Of a stretch of 64,000 nt of DNA, positions 27,307 through 36,671 are shown in pieces. Below the pieces are notes generated by a model. That model saw nothing but the letters and a program-made list of their open reading frames with translations, did no database searches and was not told where the DNA came from. The position numbers and the translations under genes were made by a program. The stretch spans positions 224,427-288,426 of the forward strand of contig NZ_FNEI01000002.1 in NCBI RefSeq assembly GCF_900099975.1, written 5' to 3'. Position 1 is the stretch's first letter, and each line of letters begins with the position of its first letter. This DNA is from Arthrobacter cupressi. GTDB taxonomy: Bacteria; Actinomycetota; Actinomycetes; Actinomycetales; Micrococcaceae.

Positions 27307-27951
27307 GTGAATGAAGACAATGGGGCCAACGCGGAACAGGTCCCCACGAAACGCCGGCGTCGGGTCGAGAAGACGGTTGAAATTACCGATCCCAAGGCCA
27401 TCCGTGCCCTCGCGCACGCGGCCCGGCTCGAAGTGATTTCCGAGCTGTACGAATCCCAGCTCAGCCGGACGGCCACCGAACTCGCGGCCCAGACCGGACT
27501 CACCCCGAGTGCCATGAGCTATCACCTCCGTGCCCTCCAGAAGTGGGGGATCGTCGTGCCGGCCGAAACCACCGGCGACGCACGGGAGCGCCGCTGGAAG
27601 GCGGCGGGAACCGAGTTCAACATCGTCTCCGGCGGCAGCGTCGCCAACCCGGAGCTCGCCGTCGTCGACCTCGAACTCGACGTCTTCCGGCGCCGGGCGC
27701 TGTCCTACTCGCGCGCCAGGAACGAACAGCGGGCCAGGGGAGAGGTACTGGACTCGTCGGCGGCGATGATCCTGGCCAGCAAACTGCTGTACCTGACCAT
27801 GGAACAGCGCGTTGAGCTCAACCACCGGATTTCCGAAGTCCTGCGCGACTACGAACTGGAAGATCCCGCCAGCATTCCGAACGGCGCCGAGCGGATGGCC
27901 ACCATGTGGTCCCTGATCCCGGACGACCGGAGCCCGGGCTTATCCACCTAG
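27307..27951 (+). CDS. ArsR-type helix-turn-helix regulator
   Basis: The protein has 214 residues. The winged helix is typical of ArsR domains (RALAHAARLEVISELYE ... TELAAQTGLTPSAMSYHLRALQKWGIV). A C-terminal helical domain of about 110 residues follows (DLELDVFRRRALSYSRAR ... LLYLTMEQRVELNHRISEVL). No metal-binding cysteines are seen, so the signal is not a classic thiophilic metal. The GTG at 27307 lies 6 nt after TACACT (27295-27300). It precedes topA by 79 nt; whether it regulates topA is unknown. Confidence 0.85.
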   Translation: MNEDNGANAEQVPTKRRRRVEKTVEITDPKAIRALAHAARLEVISELYESQLSRTATELAAQTGLTPSAMSYHLRALQKWGIVVPAETTGDARERRWKAAGTEFNIVSGGSVANPELAVVDLELDVFRRRALSYSRARNEQRARGEVLDSSAAMILASKLLYLTMEQRVELNHRISEVLRDYELEDPASIPNGAERMATMWSLIPDDRSPGLST

Positions 27952-28030
27952 CAAAGGCAGGATTCTGCAATTTGTGGTGAACTAGGCCAAGATGGGCACC
28001 AGCCCCAGCCATTTTTTTCGTAGGAGAACC

Positions 28031-30754
28031 GTGCCCAGCAAGGCAAAAACCGGCAAGAAACTCGTGATCGTGGAGTCTCCGGCCAAAAGCAAGACCATTG
28101 CCAAGTACCTTGGCGAAGGCTTTGTTGTCGAGGCCTCGATCGGCCACATCCGGGACCTCCCGCAGCCATCGGACCTGCCTGCTGAACTGAAGAAAACCTC
28201 GGTGGGCAAGTTCGCCGTGGACATCGAAAACGACTTCAAGCCGTACTACGTGGTGTCCCCGGACAAGAAGAAGAAGGTTGCCGAGCTCAAGGCCCAGCTG
28301 AAAGACGCCGACGCGCTCTACCTCGCAACCGATGGGGACCGCGAAGGCGAAGCCATCGCGTGGCACCTGCTGGAAGTGCTCAAGCCCAAGGTCCCGGTTT
28401 ACCGCATGACCTTCGGCGAAATCACCAAGGAAGCCATCCACCGCGCCATGGACAACCTGCGCGACGTGGACAGCGCACTGGTGGACGCCCAGGAAACCCG
28501 CCGCATCCTGGACCGCCTCTACGGTTACGAAATCTCCCCGGTGCTGTGGCGCAAGGTGGCCCGCGGCCTCTCCGCCGGCCGCGTGCAGTCCGTGGTGACC
28601 CGCATGGTGGTGGACCGCGAACGCGAACGCATGGCCTTCAAGGCCGCCTCCTACTGGGACCTGACCGGCCAGTTCGGCGCGGACAGCGGGTCCTTCAAGG
28701 CCAAGCTCGCAGCGGTGGACGGTGCCAAGGTTGCCAGCGGCCGTGACTTCAACGACGACGGCGTCCTCACCTCCGCGAACGCCGTGCACCTTGACGAACA
28801 GCTCGCTTCGTCCTTGGCCGCCGGGCTGGAAAAGGCGGACTTCCAGGTCCGCTCCGTCGACACCAAGCCGTACACCCGCCGCCCCGCTGCGCCCTTCACC
28901 ACCTCCACGCTGCAGCAGGAAGCCGGCCGCAAGCTGCGCTTCTCGTCGAAGAGCACCATGCAGATCGCCCAGCGCCTGTATGAAAACGGCTACATCACCT
29001 ATATGCGTACCGACTCCTCGGCGCTGAGCGACGAAGCCGTCACCGCCGCCCGCCGCCAGGCCTCCGAACTGTACGGGCCCGAGTATGTCCCGCAGGGCGC
29101 CCGGGTCTACGCGAACAAGGCCGCCAACGCCCAGGAAGCCCACGAGGCCATCCGCCCCGCCGGTGACTCCTTCCGCACCCCGGCCCAGGTGGCCGGCCAG
29201 CTCAGCGGCGACGAGTTCCGCCTCTACGAGTTGATCTGGAAGCGCACCGTCGCGTCCCAGATGGCCGACGCCAAGGGTTCCACCGCCACCATCCGCCTCG
29301 GCGCGGTTTCCGCTGACGGGCGCGACGCCGAGTTCTCGGCGTCCGGCACCGTCATCACCTTCCCCGGCTTCCTGGCCGCCTACGAAGAAGGCAAGGACGA
29401 AAGCCGCGGCGACGACGATTCGGACGAAGGCCGCCGCCTGCCGAACGTCGCCAAGGGTGACGCCCTGAAAGCTTCGGAAATTGTCGCCGTCGGGCATGAA
29501 ACGTCGCCGCCGCCGCGGTACACGGAAGCCTCGCTCACCGCCGAATTGGAAAAGCGCGGCATCGGCCGCCCGTCCACCTACGCCTCCACGATTTCCACCA
29601 TCCAGGACCGCGGCTACGTGCGGAAGCAGGGCTCCGCCCTGGTCCCGAGCTGGATCGCTTTCTCGGTGATCCGCCTGCTCGAACGGCACTTCACGGACTA
29701 CGTGGACTACGAATTCACCGCGGACATGGAAGGCGACCTGGACAAGATCGCCAACGGCCAGGCCGTTGGTGCCGCCTGGCTCAAGCACTTCTACTACGGC
29801 GAAGACAGCGATCCCGGCCTGCTGAGCATCGTGAACAACCTGGGCGAGATCGACGCGCGGGACATCAACTCGGTACCGATCGCCGAGGGCATCACCCTGC
29901 GCGTGGGCAAGTTCGGCCCGTACCTGGAAAGCTCCGTGCCCACCGTGGACGCCAAGACCGGCGAGATCGTGGAAGCGGCGCGGGCCAACGTCCCTGAAGA
30001 TCTTGCCCCGGACGAACTCACCCCCGCCAAGGCCATCGAACTCATGGAGACCTCCGCGCCGGAGGAACGCGTGCTCGGCACCGACCCGCACACCGGCCAC
30101 ACCGTGGTCGCCAAGAACGGCCGCTACGGCGCCTACGTCACCGAGATCATCCCGGAAATGACCGAGGAACAGCTTGCCGCGCTTCCGGTCGAGTACTACA
30201 AGAACGGCAAGCCGAAACCGCCGAAGAAGCCCGTCAAGGCCAAGCCGCGTACGGGCTCGCTCTTCAAGTCCATGACCGTGGAAAGCGTCACGCTCGACGA
30301 GGCGCTGGCCCTCATGAGCCTGCCCCGGGTGCTGGGCGAGGACGCCGAGGGCACCCCGATCACGGTGCAGAACGGCCGCTTTGGCCCGTACCTGAAGAAG
30401 GGCACGGACTCCCGTTCCATCGGCAGCGAAGAGGAAATCTTCACCATCACGCTGGATCAGGCCCTGGAGATCTATTCTCAGCCCAAGCAGCGCGGCGCAC
30501 GCGCCGCCGTGCCGCCACTGGCCGAGTTCGGTCCGGACCCCGTTTCGGAGAAGAACATCGTGGTGAAGGAAGGCCGCTTCGGCCCGTACATCACCGACGG
30601 CGTCACCAACATCACCGTGCCGCGCGCCACCCCGCTCGAGGAACTGACGCGCGAGAAGGCCATCGAACTGCTCGCCGAGAAGCGCGCCAAGGGCCCGGTC
30701 AAGCGGACCACCACCCGCAAGGCGCCTGCCAAGAAGGCTGCCGCCAAGAAGTAA
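28031..30754 (+). CDS. topA: DNA topoisomerase I
   Basis: The protein has 907 residues, the usual actinobacterial length. It relaxes negative supercoils. The Toprim domain has LVIVESPAKSKTIAKYLG and DGDREGEAIAWHLL. The active-site Tyr is Y324 in GYITYMRTDSSAL. Four C-terminal topoisomerase repeats show the G(K/R)(F/Y)GPY(L/I) pattern (KFGPYLES, RYGAYVTE, RFGPYLKK, RFGPYITD). They end in a lysine/alanine-rich tail (KAPAKKAAAKK). No zinc-finger cysteines are present, as in mycobacterial TopA. The GTG start has TAGGAGAACC immediately upstream. Confidence 0.97.
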   Translation: MPSKAKTGKKLVIVESPAKSKTIAKYLGEGFVVEASIGHIRDLPQPSDLPAELKKTSVGKFAVDIENDFKPYYVVSPDKKKKVAELKAQLKDADALYLATDGDREGEAIAWHLLEVLKPKVPVYRMTFGEITKEAIHRAMDNLRDVDSALVDAQETRRILDRLYGYEISPVLWRKVARGLSAGRVQSVVTRMVVDRERERMAFKAASYWDLTGQFGADSGSFKAKLAAVDGAKVASGRDFNDDGVLTSANAVHLDEQLASSLAAGLEKADFQVRSVDTKPYTRRPAAPFTTSTLQQEAGRKLRFSSKSTMQIAQRLYENGYITYMRTDSSALSDEAVTAARRQASELYGPEYVPQGARVYANKAANAQEAHEAIRPAGDSFRTPAQVAGQLSGDEFRLYELIWKRTVASQMADAKGSTATIRLGAVSADGRDAEFSASGTVITFPGFLAAYEEGKDESRGDDDSDEGRRLPNVAKGDALKASEIVAVGHETSPPPRYTEASLTAELEKRGIGRPSTYASTISTIQDRGYVRKQGSALVPSWIAFSVIRLLERHFTDYVDYEFTADMEGDLDKIANGQAVGAAWLKHFYYGEDSDPGLLSIVNNLGEIDARDINSVPIAEGITLRVGKFGPYLESSVPTVDAKTGEIVEAARANVPEDLAPDELTPAKAIELMETSAPEERVLGTDPHTGHTVVAKNGRYGAYVTEIIPEMTEEQLAALPVEYYKNGKPKPPKKPVKAKPRTGSLFKSMTVESVTLDEALALMSLPRVLGEDAEGTPITVQNGRFGPYLKKGTDSRSIGSEEEIFTITLDQALEIYSQPKQRGARAAVPPLAEFGPDPVSEKNIVVKEGRFGPYITDGVTNITVPRATPLEELTREKAIELLAEKRAKGPVKRTTTRKAPAKKAAAKK

Positions 30755-30778
30755 CCGGGGCCGGACCAAGCGCCGAAG

Positions 30779-30836
30779 TCGCCGGAACGCTGCGGACTCG
30801 CTGGAAATTTCCGGCGAGCTGACAGCGTTCCGGCGA
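30779..30836. repeat. Palindromic element after topA
   Basis: Outer perfect 14-bp arms, TCGCCGGAACGCTG at 30779-30792 and its complement at 30823-30836, enclose an inner near-perfect palindrome (CTCGCTGGAAATTTCCGGCGAG-like, one G-U pair). The whole 58 nt can fold into one long hairpin, with TTT on the plus side. It may be the topA terminator or a dispersed palindromic repeat. Confidence 0.7.
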
Positions 30837-30930
30837 TTTCGCGCTCGCGAGCCCGGCAGGAACCCACAAGCCCATCCCGGCCCGGCCACGAATTTCGACA
30901 GCGGCCCCCCGGATGTGATCGGCTAGGTAC

Positions 30931-31347
30931 ATGAGCGATCAGCCGGAAACCACTGACAACAGCCCCCTGAACGAGCTTGAGGAGAACCTCGCGAAAGCGG
31001 GAAACCCCGATGCCAACCCCGTCGAGGTCATCCTGTCCTTCCTCAACAACGAGGTCTATATCCTCAGCACCGACGCCCTGGACACCCCCGACGCCACCGT
31101 GGAGCCCCTCGTCCTGGCCAACGTTGAGGGCCAGCCCGTGCTGGCGGTCTTCAGCCACCCCAGCCGCGCGGACTCCCATTTCCTGGAGGCCGCACCGAAC
31201 GTGCTGGCTACCCACGGTTCGGCCATCCTCGACAGCATCGGCGACGAAATCGGCCTGGTCATCAACCCGGGCAGCGAGCACGGATTCGAAATGGGCCCGG
31301 AAGGCATCGCCAACGTGCGCCGCGACTTCAAGCGGGCAGGCGAGTAG
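30931..31347 (+). CDS. SseB-family protein
   Basis: The protein has 138 residues. It matches the SseB N-terminal domain: NEVYILSTDALD, then EPLVLANVEGQPVLAVFSHPSRA and GLVINPGSEHGFEMGPEGIANVR. The GLVINPGS.....M.P.G pattern is diagnostic of this family. No signal peptide is seen. Actinobacterial SseB proteins have no settled role; the name comes from a Salmonella effector-locus homologue and does not imply secretion here. It sits alone between topA and ppx. Confidence 0.83.
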   Translation: MSDQPETTDNSPLNELEENLAKAGNPDANPVEVILSFLNNEVYILSTDALDTPDATVEPLVLANVEGQPVLAVFSHPSRADSHFLEAAPNVLATHGSAILDSIGDEIGLVINPGSEHGFEMGPEGIANVRRDFKRAGE

Positions 31348-31400
31348 CCCGCGGCCGTCGCACTTGCTTCACACAGTTCCAAACGCGGAATAATGTCAGC

Positions 31401-32453
31401 ATGCGTCTTGGCGTCCTAGACATCGGTTCGAACACCGTCCATTTGCTTCTGGTGGATGCCCATCCGGGCGCACGGCCCGTGGCGTTCGCGTCACACAAGC
31501 GGCCGCTGTCCCTGGTGCAGTTCCTGGACGCTGAAGGGAACATCAACGAGGCCGGGCAGCATGAGCTGATCGAGTTCGTGCTCGAAGCCTGGGAGTTCGC
31601 GGCCAAGCACAAGGCCGAGGACCTGCTGGCGTTCTGTACCTCGGCCATCCGTGAAGCCACGAACGGCCCCGAAGTGCTGGCCAGGGTCAAGCACGAAACC
31701 ACTGTCACCCTGCAGGAACTTACCGGCGACGAAGAGGCCTCCATGACCTTCTTCGCCGTCCGCCGCTGGTACGGCTGGGGCGCCGGCCCCATCCTGGACC
31801 TGGACATCGGCGGCGGCTCCTTCGAAATGGCCTTCGGCCAGGACGAGCTCCCGGAGTTGGCCATGTCCGTGCCCCTGGGCGCCAGCCGCCTCACCCGGGA
31901 CTGGCTGCACGAGGATCCGCCCACCGCCAAGAGCGTCAAGGAGCTGCGGCGCTACATCCGTGCCACGCTGAAGCCGGTGGTGCGGGAGTTCAAGGATCTG
32001 GGCCGGGCCAACCTCGTGGCCGGAACGTCAAAGACGTTCCGCTCCCTGGCCCGCGTTGCCGGGGCCGCCCCCAGCGGTGCCGGCCCGTACGTCAAGCGCG
32101 AACTGCACGCCACGGACCTCGGCCTGTGGGCGCAACGGATCTCCGCCATGACCGTCGCGGACCGGCTCTACCTGCCCGGGGTGTCCGAAGCCCGGGCCCG
32201 GCAGATCCTCGCCGGCGCGCTGGTGGCCGAAACCGCGCTGGAGCTCTTCGAATTCCCCAGCATGGAGATCTGCCCCTGGGCCCTGCGCGAAGGCCTGATC
32301 CTGCGCAGGCTGGACCAGTTGGTCTTCGACGGCCCGCTGCAGCCGGCACCGCACGTCGGTGCCGCCTCCGTTTCCAAGAAGAAAAAAGCAACGGACGACG
32401 GCGGCCCGGCAGTCCCGCTCCCGGCCGCCGCCACAGCCGGGCAGGCCAGCTGA
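31401..32453 (+). CDS. Ppx/GppA-family phosphatase (exopolyphosphatase-like)
   Basis: The protein has 350 residues. The ASKHA-fold phosphate loop LGVLDIGSNTVHLLLVD (residues 3-19) is followed by DLDIGGGSFEMAF, the second conserved glycine motif. Family members hydrolyse polyphosphate or pppGpp. The short length resembles mycobacterial Ppx1/Ppx2 rather than the two-domain E. coli Ppx. The order ppx, TIM barrel, proC matches Rv0496, Rv0498 and Rv0500. AATAAT (31389-31394) lies 6 nt before the ATG, a possible leaderless -10. Confidence 0.88.
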   Translation: MRLGVLDIGSNTVHLLLVDAHPGARPVAFASHKRPLSLVQFLDAEGNINEAGQHELIEFVLEAWEFAAKHKAEDLLAFCTSAIREATNGPEVLARVKHETTVTLQELTGDEEASMTFFAVRRWYGWGAGPILDLDIGGGSFEMAFGQDELPELAMSVPLGASRLTRDWLHEDPPTAKSVKELRRYIRATLKPVVREFKDLGRANLVAGTSKTFRSLARVAGAAPSGAGPYVKRELHATDLGLWAQRISAMTVADRLYLPGVSEARARQILAGALVAETALELFEFPSMEICPWALREGLILRRLDQLVFDGPLQPAPHVGAASVSKKKKATDDGGPAVPLPAAATAGQAS

Positions 32454-32454
32454 C

Positions 32455-33303
32455 ATGCGTAGCGGCGTCGGGCAGTTAAGGGAAGGGGGCCAGGCCGGGG
32501 ACCCGAAAATCCCGGTGGCACTTTCGAGCGCCTCCGTGTACCCCCTGAGCGTGCACGACGCCTTCGCGGTGGCGCAGGACCTGGGCTACGACGGCGTCGA
32601 GGTGATGGTGACCAACAACGCCACCAGCCAGAACCCGGCCGCGCTCGATCAGCTCAGCCAGCGCTACGGCCAGCCGGTCGTCTCCATCCACGCCCCCACC
32701 CTGCTGCTGACCCAGCAGGTCTGGGGGACAGCATGGAACAAGATCGAAATGTCCTGCAGGATGGCCCGGGACCTGGGCTGCAGCACTGTGGTGGTCCACC
32801 CGCCGTTCCGCTGGCAGTCGAACTACGCCGAGAACTTCGCCGCGGGCGTCCGGGAAATGGCAGCGCTCTACCAAGTGCACATCGCCGTGGAGAACATGTA
32901 CCCGTGGCGCGTCCGCGGCAGGGAAGCCCTTGCCTACCTGCCGCACTGGGACCCGGTGGGACAGGATTACGACGCCGTCACCTGGGACTTCTCGCACGCC
33001 GCCACGGCGGGGGCCAGCAGCCTCGAGGCGGTGCAGGCGCTGGGAAGCAAGCTGCGGCATGTGCACCTGACCGATGGCTCCGGTTCGGGGCGGGACGAGC
33101 ACCTTATCCCGGGCCGCGGAACCCAGCAGTGCGCCGAGGTCCTGCAGCACCTGGCGGGCAACGGCTTCACCGGAAGCATCGTGGCCGAGATTTCCACGCG
33201 CAGGGCCAAGGCTGCGGGGGAGCGCGAGGAATGGCTCGCCGAGACCCTGCGGTTTGCCCGCCAGCACCTGGGCGCGCCCCTCGTGGGGGCCTTCGAAGTC
33301 TGA
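32455..33303 (+). CDS. TIM-barrel sugar phosphate isomerase/epimerase-like protein
   Basis: The protein has 282 residues, of the AP endonuclease family 2 / xylose isomerase-like barrel. Landmarks are LGYDGVEVMVTNNATSQN, VSIHAPTLLL, STVVVHPPFRW, IAVENMYPW, TWDFSHAATA and LRHVHLTDGSG. His, Glu and Asp in the strand ends fit a divalent-metal site. Its ATG follows the ppx stop by 1 nt, so it is probably co-translated. It corresponds in position to Rv0498. The substrate is unknown. Confidence 0.85.
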   Translation: MRSGVGQLREGGQAGDPKIPVALSSASVYPLSVHDAFAVAQDLGYDGVEVMVTNNATSQNPAALDQLSQRYGQPVVSIHAPTLLLTQQVWGTAWNKIEMSCRMARDLGCSTVVVHPPFRWQSNYAENFAAGVREMAALYQVHIAVENMYPWRVRGREALAYLPHWDPVGQDYDAVTWDFSHAATAGASSLEAVQALGSKLRHVHLTDGSGSGRDEHLIPGRGTQQCAEVLQHLAGNGFTGSIVAEISTRRAKAAGEREEWLAETLRFARQHLGAPLVGAFEV

Positions 33304-33358
33304 CCAGCGCCGGAAGCCTGCTGAAGCGGCGCGGTCCCGGAGCACAGGGTTAAACGAG

Positions 33359-33417
33359 AAAGCACCGGCGGCTGATCGGGAAAATGGGGGGAAACCCGTT
33401 CAAACCGCCGGTGCTTT
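33359..33417. terminator. Terminator-like hairpin after TIM-barrel gene
   Basis: A perfect 13-bp inverted repeat AAAGCACCGGCGG (33359-33371) / CCGCCGGTGCTTT (33405-33417) encloses a 33-nt loop with a further CGGG/CCCG pairing. It lies 55 nt past the preceding stop codon. It ends in TTT on plus and TTTCTCGTTT on minus. Confidence 0.7.
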
Positions 33418-33607
33418 GGCGGACATCCCCATGCCCGCCTCATCACTCGCACCCTCAATGAGGTAGTTACTACGTTACGAAGCAACGTTGGGTGCAAGCT
33501 GCAATAACCTTGGGAGTTGGCTGGGAATCCCGGCGCGCGCCCGGGTTGGCCGGAGCCGGACTTCCGGCGGCTTCAGCAGCGCAACGGCGAACTGGCATGA
33601 TGGAGCC
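33418..33607. other. Intergenic region with nested dyads upstream of proC
   Basis: No coding frame is convincing here. GCACCC (33449-33454) pairs with GGGTGC (33490-33495) around a local palindrome, GTAGTTACTAC (33463-33473). This could be an operator or a structured leader. CATGAT and GGAG lie just before the proC start. Confidence 0.3.
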
Positions 33608-34435
33608 ATGACTCGAATCGCATTCCTTGGCTGTGGATCCATGAACGAGGCCATCCTGGGCGGCCTGCTTGCCGCCGGGACCGACCCCTCCGATGTCGTC
33701 GCCACCGTGCGCCGGGCCGAACGGGCCGATGAACTGGCCCACCGCCACGGAATCATGGCGATCGCCGGAGCCGAAGATCCTGACAACAACAAACTCGCCG
33801 CCAAGGGCGCCGGGGTGGTCATCCTGGGCGTGAAGCCGGTGGGCATTACCGACCTCGCCCGCGAGATTTCGCCGGTCCTGGCCCCGAGCACCATCGTGGT
33901 CAGCGTGGCCGCCGCCGTCTCCATCGCCCAGCTGGAAGCCGCCCTTCCCCCGGGCCAGCCCGTCATCCGCACCATGCCTAACACTCCGGCAAGGCTCGGC
34001 CGCGGCGTGATTTCCGTGTCGGCCGGCAGCAACGTCACTCCCGAACAGCAGCAGCTTGTCACCGAGTTGCTCTCCGCCGCGGGCACCGTGGTGGAAATCC
34101 CGGAGGATCAGGTGGACGCGCTCTCGGCCATCAGCGGCTCGGGCCCGGCGTACGCCTTCTATCTCGCCGAAGCCATGGCCGCCGCCGGCGTCGAGCTTGG
34201 ACTGGATCCGGAACTCTCCGTGCGGATCTCCCGCGAAACCGTGGCCGGTGCCGGCTACATGCTCGCCGAGCCCGGCGCGGACCCCACCGCATTGCGCGTG
34301 GCCGTGACCAGCCCCAACGGCACCACCGAACGCGCCATTGCGGCGTTCAATGAGGGCGGCATCCCTGCGATCATCGCCGACGGCGCCCGCGCGGCAGCTG
34401 CCCGTGCCGCGGAAATCACGAAGCAGCTCGGCTGA
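33608..34435 (+). CDS. proC: Pyrroline-5-carboxylate reductase
   Basis: The protein has 275 residues. It catalyses the last step of proline synthesis, using NAD(P)H. The Rossmann start is RIAFLGCGSMNEAILGGLL, then VILGVKPVG and IRTMPNTPARLGRGV. The C-terminal signature is ALSAISGSGPAYAFYLAEAM ... SPNGTTERAIAAF. The start at 33608 is chosen over longer open-frame versions because the Rossmann strand begins here. CATGAT lies 6 nt upstream and GGAG 2 nt upstream, so a leaderless start is possible. Confidence 0.95.
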   Translation: MTRIAFLGCGSMNEAILGGLLAAGTDPSDVVATVRRAERADELAHRHGIMAIAGAEDPDNNKLAAKGAGVVILGVKPVGITDLAREISPVLAPSTIVVSVAAAVSIAQLEAALPPGQPVIRTMPNTPARLGRGVISVSAGSNVTPEQQQLVTELLSAAGTVVEIPEDQVDALSAISGSGPAYAFYLAEAMAAAGVELGLDPELSVRISRETVAGAGYMLAEPGADPTALRVAVTSPNGTTERAIAAFNEGGIPAIIADGARAAAARAAEITKQLG

Positions 34436-34449
34436 AACCCCGGAAAAAC

Positions 34450-35136
34450 CTACGGCCGGGCCGCGAAACGTTCCAGCAGGTCCACGTGTCCGGAAACGAT
34501 GAGCATGTCCCGACCGGACACCTTCGTCTCCGGGCGGGCGTAGGTGAAGTCCTCGCCCGGCGACTTCACGCCCACAATAGTCACGCCGTACTTGGAACGG
34601 ACCTTGGATTCGTCCAGGGTGAAGCCCACGGTTTCCTTCGGCGGGTACATTTTCACGATTGCGAAATCGTCGTCGAACTCGATGAAGTCCAGCATGCGCC
34701 CCGACACCAGGTGCGCCGCACGAACGCCGGCGTCAGCCTCGGGATAGATGACGTGGTTGGCGCCGATGCGGCTCAGGATCTTGCCGTGCGAGGGCGTGAT
34801 CGCCTTGACCCACAGGTGCTCGATCCCCAGGTCCACCAGGTTCACGGTGATGAGCACCGAGGATTCGATCGAGGTGCCCACACCCACCACGGCTGAGCTG
34901 AACTCCTGGGCACCGAGTTGGCGGAGGGCGTCGATGTTCGTGGCGTCGGCCTCCACCACGTGGGTGAGGACGGGGGCCCACTTCTGCACCAGGGAGCGGT
35001 CCCGTTCGATGGCCAGGACTTCACGGCCTTGCTTGACCAGTTGCTCGGCGGTGGCGGAGCCGAAGCGGCCCAGGCCGATGACCAGCACGGGGGCATTGTG
35101 CGCCGGACGGTTGGGGGCGCCTGAGGTGTTAGCCAA
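34450..35136 (-). CDS. KtrA/TrkA-type RCK potassium-uptake regulator
   Basis: The protein has 228 residues. The RCK-N domain has VLVIGLGRFGSATAEQL (about 17-33), AIERDR and ADATNIDALRQLGAQEF. The RCK-C domain follows (GFTLDESKVRSKYGVTIVGVKS). It is a cytoplasmic nucleotide-binding gating subunit for the KtrB channel encoded upstream. The start is TTG at 35136, inside the ktrB stop region (8-nt overlap). This implies translational coupling; no ATG lies nearby. Confidence 0.9.
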   Translation of the reverse strand: MANTSGAPNRPAHNAPVLVIGLGRFGSATAEQLVKQGREVLAIERDRSLVQKWAPVLTHVVEADATNIDALRQLGAQEFSSAVVGVGTSIESSVLITVNLVDLGIEHLWVKAITPSHGKILSRIGANHVIYPEADAGVRAAHLVSGRMLDFIEFDDDFAIVKMYPPKETVGFTLDESKVRSKYGVTIVGVKSPGEDFTYARPETKVSGRDMLIVSGHVDLLERFAARP

Positions 35137-36562
35137 TGATCGGCCTTTCTTCGGGGTAGTGGTAGAGCTGGCTGCGCTGGCGCAGGGCCAGTGCGGCGGC
35201 GAGGGTGACAGTGCCGACGCGCCCCATGAACATGAGCGCGGTCAGGACATAAACGCCTGACGGCGGCAGTTCGGCACTGAGGTTCGTGCTGAGCCCCACC
35301 GTGGCGAAGGCGGAGATCGTTTCGAAAAGCACCCGGTCCAGGGTCGCGCCGCTGATCTGCAGGAGCAGGAACGAAGACACTGACACGAGGGTGGCGCCGG
35401 CGACGATCACCGAGATGGCAACCCGCATGGTGCCCTGCGGGATGGTGCGGCCGTACACCTTCACGTCCGCGTCGCCGCGGGCCTCGGCCGTGATGGCGAG
35501 GAACATGACGGCGATGGTGGTCACCTTGATGCCGCCCGCCGTCGACGCCGAACCGCCCCCTGCGAACATCAGCGCGTCCGTGAGCAGCATGGTGGTGGAT
35601 TCCATGTGGTTCTGGTCCACCAGGTTGAAGCCGCCGGACCGGGTCATCACGGAGGCGAAGAGCGAATGGATGATCTTGTCGGCCAGGTTCATGTGGGCGA
35701 TGGTCCGGGCGTTGTCCCATTCCATCAGGGCCCACAGGAAGGTTCCGGCAGCCAGCAGGATGAAGGAGACCTGGATGGTCAGCTTCGTATGCAGGTTCCA
35801 TTTCCTCCAGTTGAGCCCGTTCTGCTGCAGCACCATCACCACGGGGAAGCCGAGGCTGCCCAGGAAGACCCCCAACATCAGCGGGATGAGGATCCAGAGG
35901 TCCGTCTCATACGGGACGATGCCGTCCGAGTGCGGGGTGAAACCGGCGTTGTTGAAGGCCGAAATCGAGTAGAAGACGCCGTGCCAGACGGATTGCCAGA
36001 AGTTTTCCCCCAGGATCATGAAGCGGGGGATCAGAGCCAATGCCAGGGCGCCTTCGATCACCACGGAGGTGGTGATGACGATCCGCAGCAGGGTACCGAC
36101 TTCGCCGAGGCGGCCGGCGTTGTTCATGGCTTCCTGCGCAATGAGCTTGCCGCGCACGCCCAGCCGCTTGCTCACCATGAGGGCGAGCAGCGAGGCGAGG
36201 GTCAAGGTTCCCAAGCCGCCCACGAAGATGCCCACAAGGATCACCAGCTGCCCGAAGAACGTCCAGTGGGTCGCCGTCGAGACCACCGTAAGCCCGGTGA
36301 CGCACACCGCCGAGGCGGCCGTGAACATCGCCTCATGGAGGGGGGTGACCACACCGGCGGCTGATGCGGCGGGGAGGGAGAGCAAACCGGTGAAAAGCAG
36401 GATGACCAGGGAGAACGCGGTCAGGGCGAGCCGGGCCGGCGAGGTGTTGGCGATGTTGTCGATGAAGTCCCGGAGGCCGGTGAAGATCCACAGGCCTTCC
36501 CGCTCAGGCTGGTCGGGATGCCAGCTGGCCGGGCGCGGAGACCTCGACTGGCTCTGGGTCAT
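35129..36562 (-). CDS. KtrB/TrkH-type potassium transporter subunit
   Basis: The protein has 477 residues with four M1-P-M2 repeats. Selectivity-filter regions are visible: SAVCVTGLTVVSTATHWT, FNNAGFTPHSDG, VMTRSGGFNLVDQNHM and FATVGLSTNLSAELP. Each has the conserved filter Gly, in MTRSGG, TVGLS, NNAGF and VTGLT. It imports K+ with the RCK subunit encoded downstream. The ATG at 36562 (MTQSQS) is chosen; the longer open frame upstream has no family match. A weak purine stretch serves as ribosome site. Confidence 0.93.
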   Translation of the reverse strand: MTQSQSRSPRPASWHPDQPEREGLWIFTGLRDFIDNIANTSPARLALTAFSLVILLFTGLLSLPAASAAGVVTPLHEAMFTAASAVCVTGLTVVSTATHWTFFGQLVILVGIFVGGLGTLTLASLLALMVSKRLGVRGKLIAQEAMNNAGRLGEVGTLLRIVITTSVVIEGALALALIPRFMILGENFWQSVWHGVFYSISAFNNAGFTPHSDGIVPYETDLWILIPLMLGVFLGSLGFPVVMVLQQNGLNWRKWNLHTKLTIQVSFILLAAGTFLWALMEWDNARTIAHMNLADKIIHSLFASVMTRSGGFNLVDQNHMESTTMLLTDALMFAGGGSASTAGGIKVTTIAVMFLAITAEARGDADVKVYGRTIPQGTMRVAISVIVAGATLVSVSSFLLLQISGATLDRVLFETISAFATVGLSTNLSAELPPSGVYVLTALMFMGRVGTVTLAAALALRQRSQLYHYPEERPIIG

Positions 36563-36671
36563 GGCAGTGCTTTTCGCTTCGGTTGTATGGATCGGCTGTC
36601 TTGAGTAGTAAACCACTAATCGCCCCCGGGAGCCGGGCTGACGGCCTTCTGCCTCGGGTAGCCTGTCCTTG

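Noticed and set aside
27818-30889. 1023-codon open frame antisense to topA
   Set aside because: It is the complement of a clear topA; high GC leaves few stops in the opposite frame. The translation is Gly/Val/His-rich without motifs.
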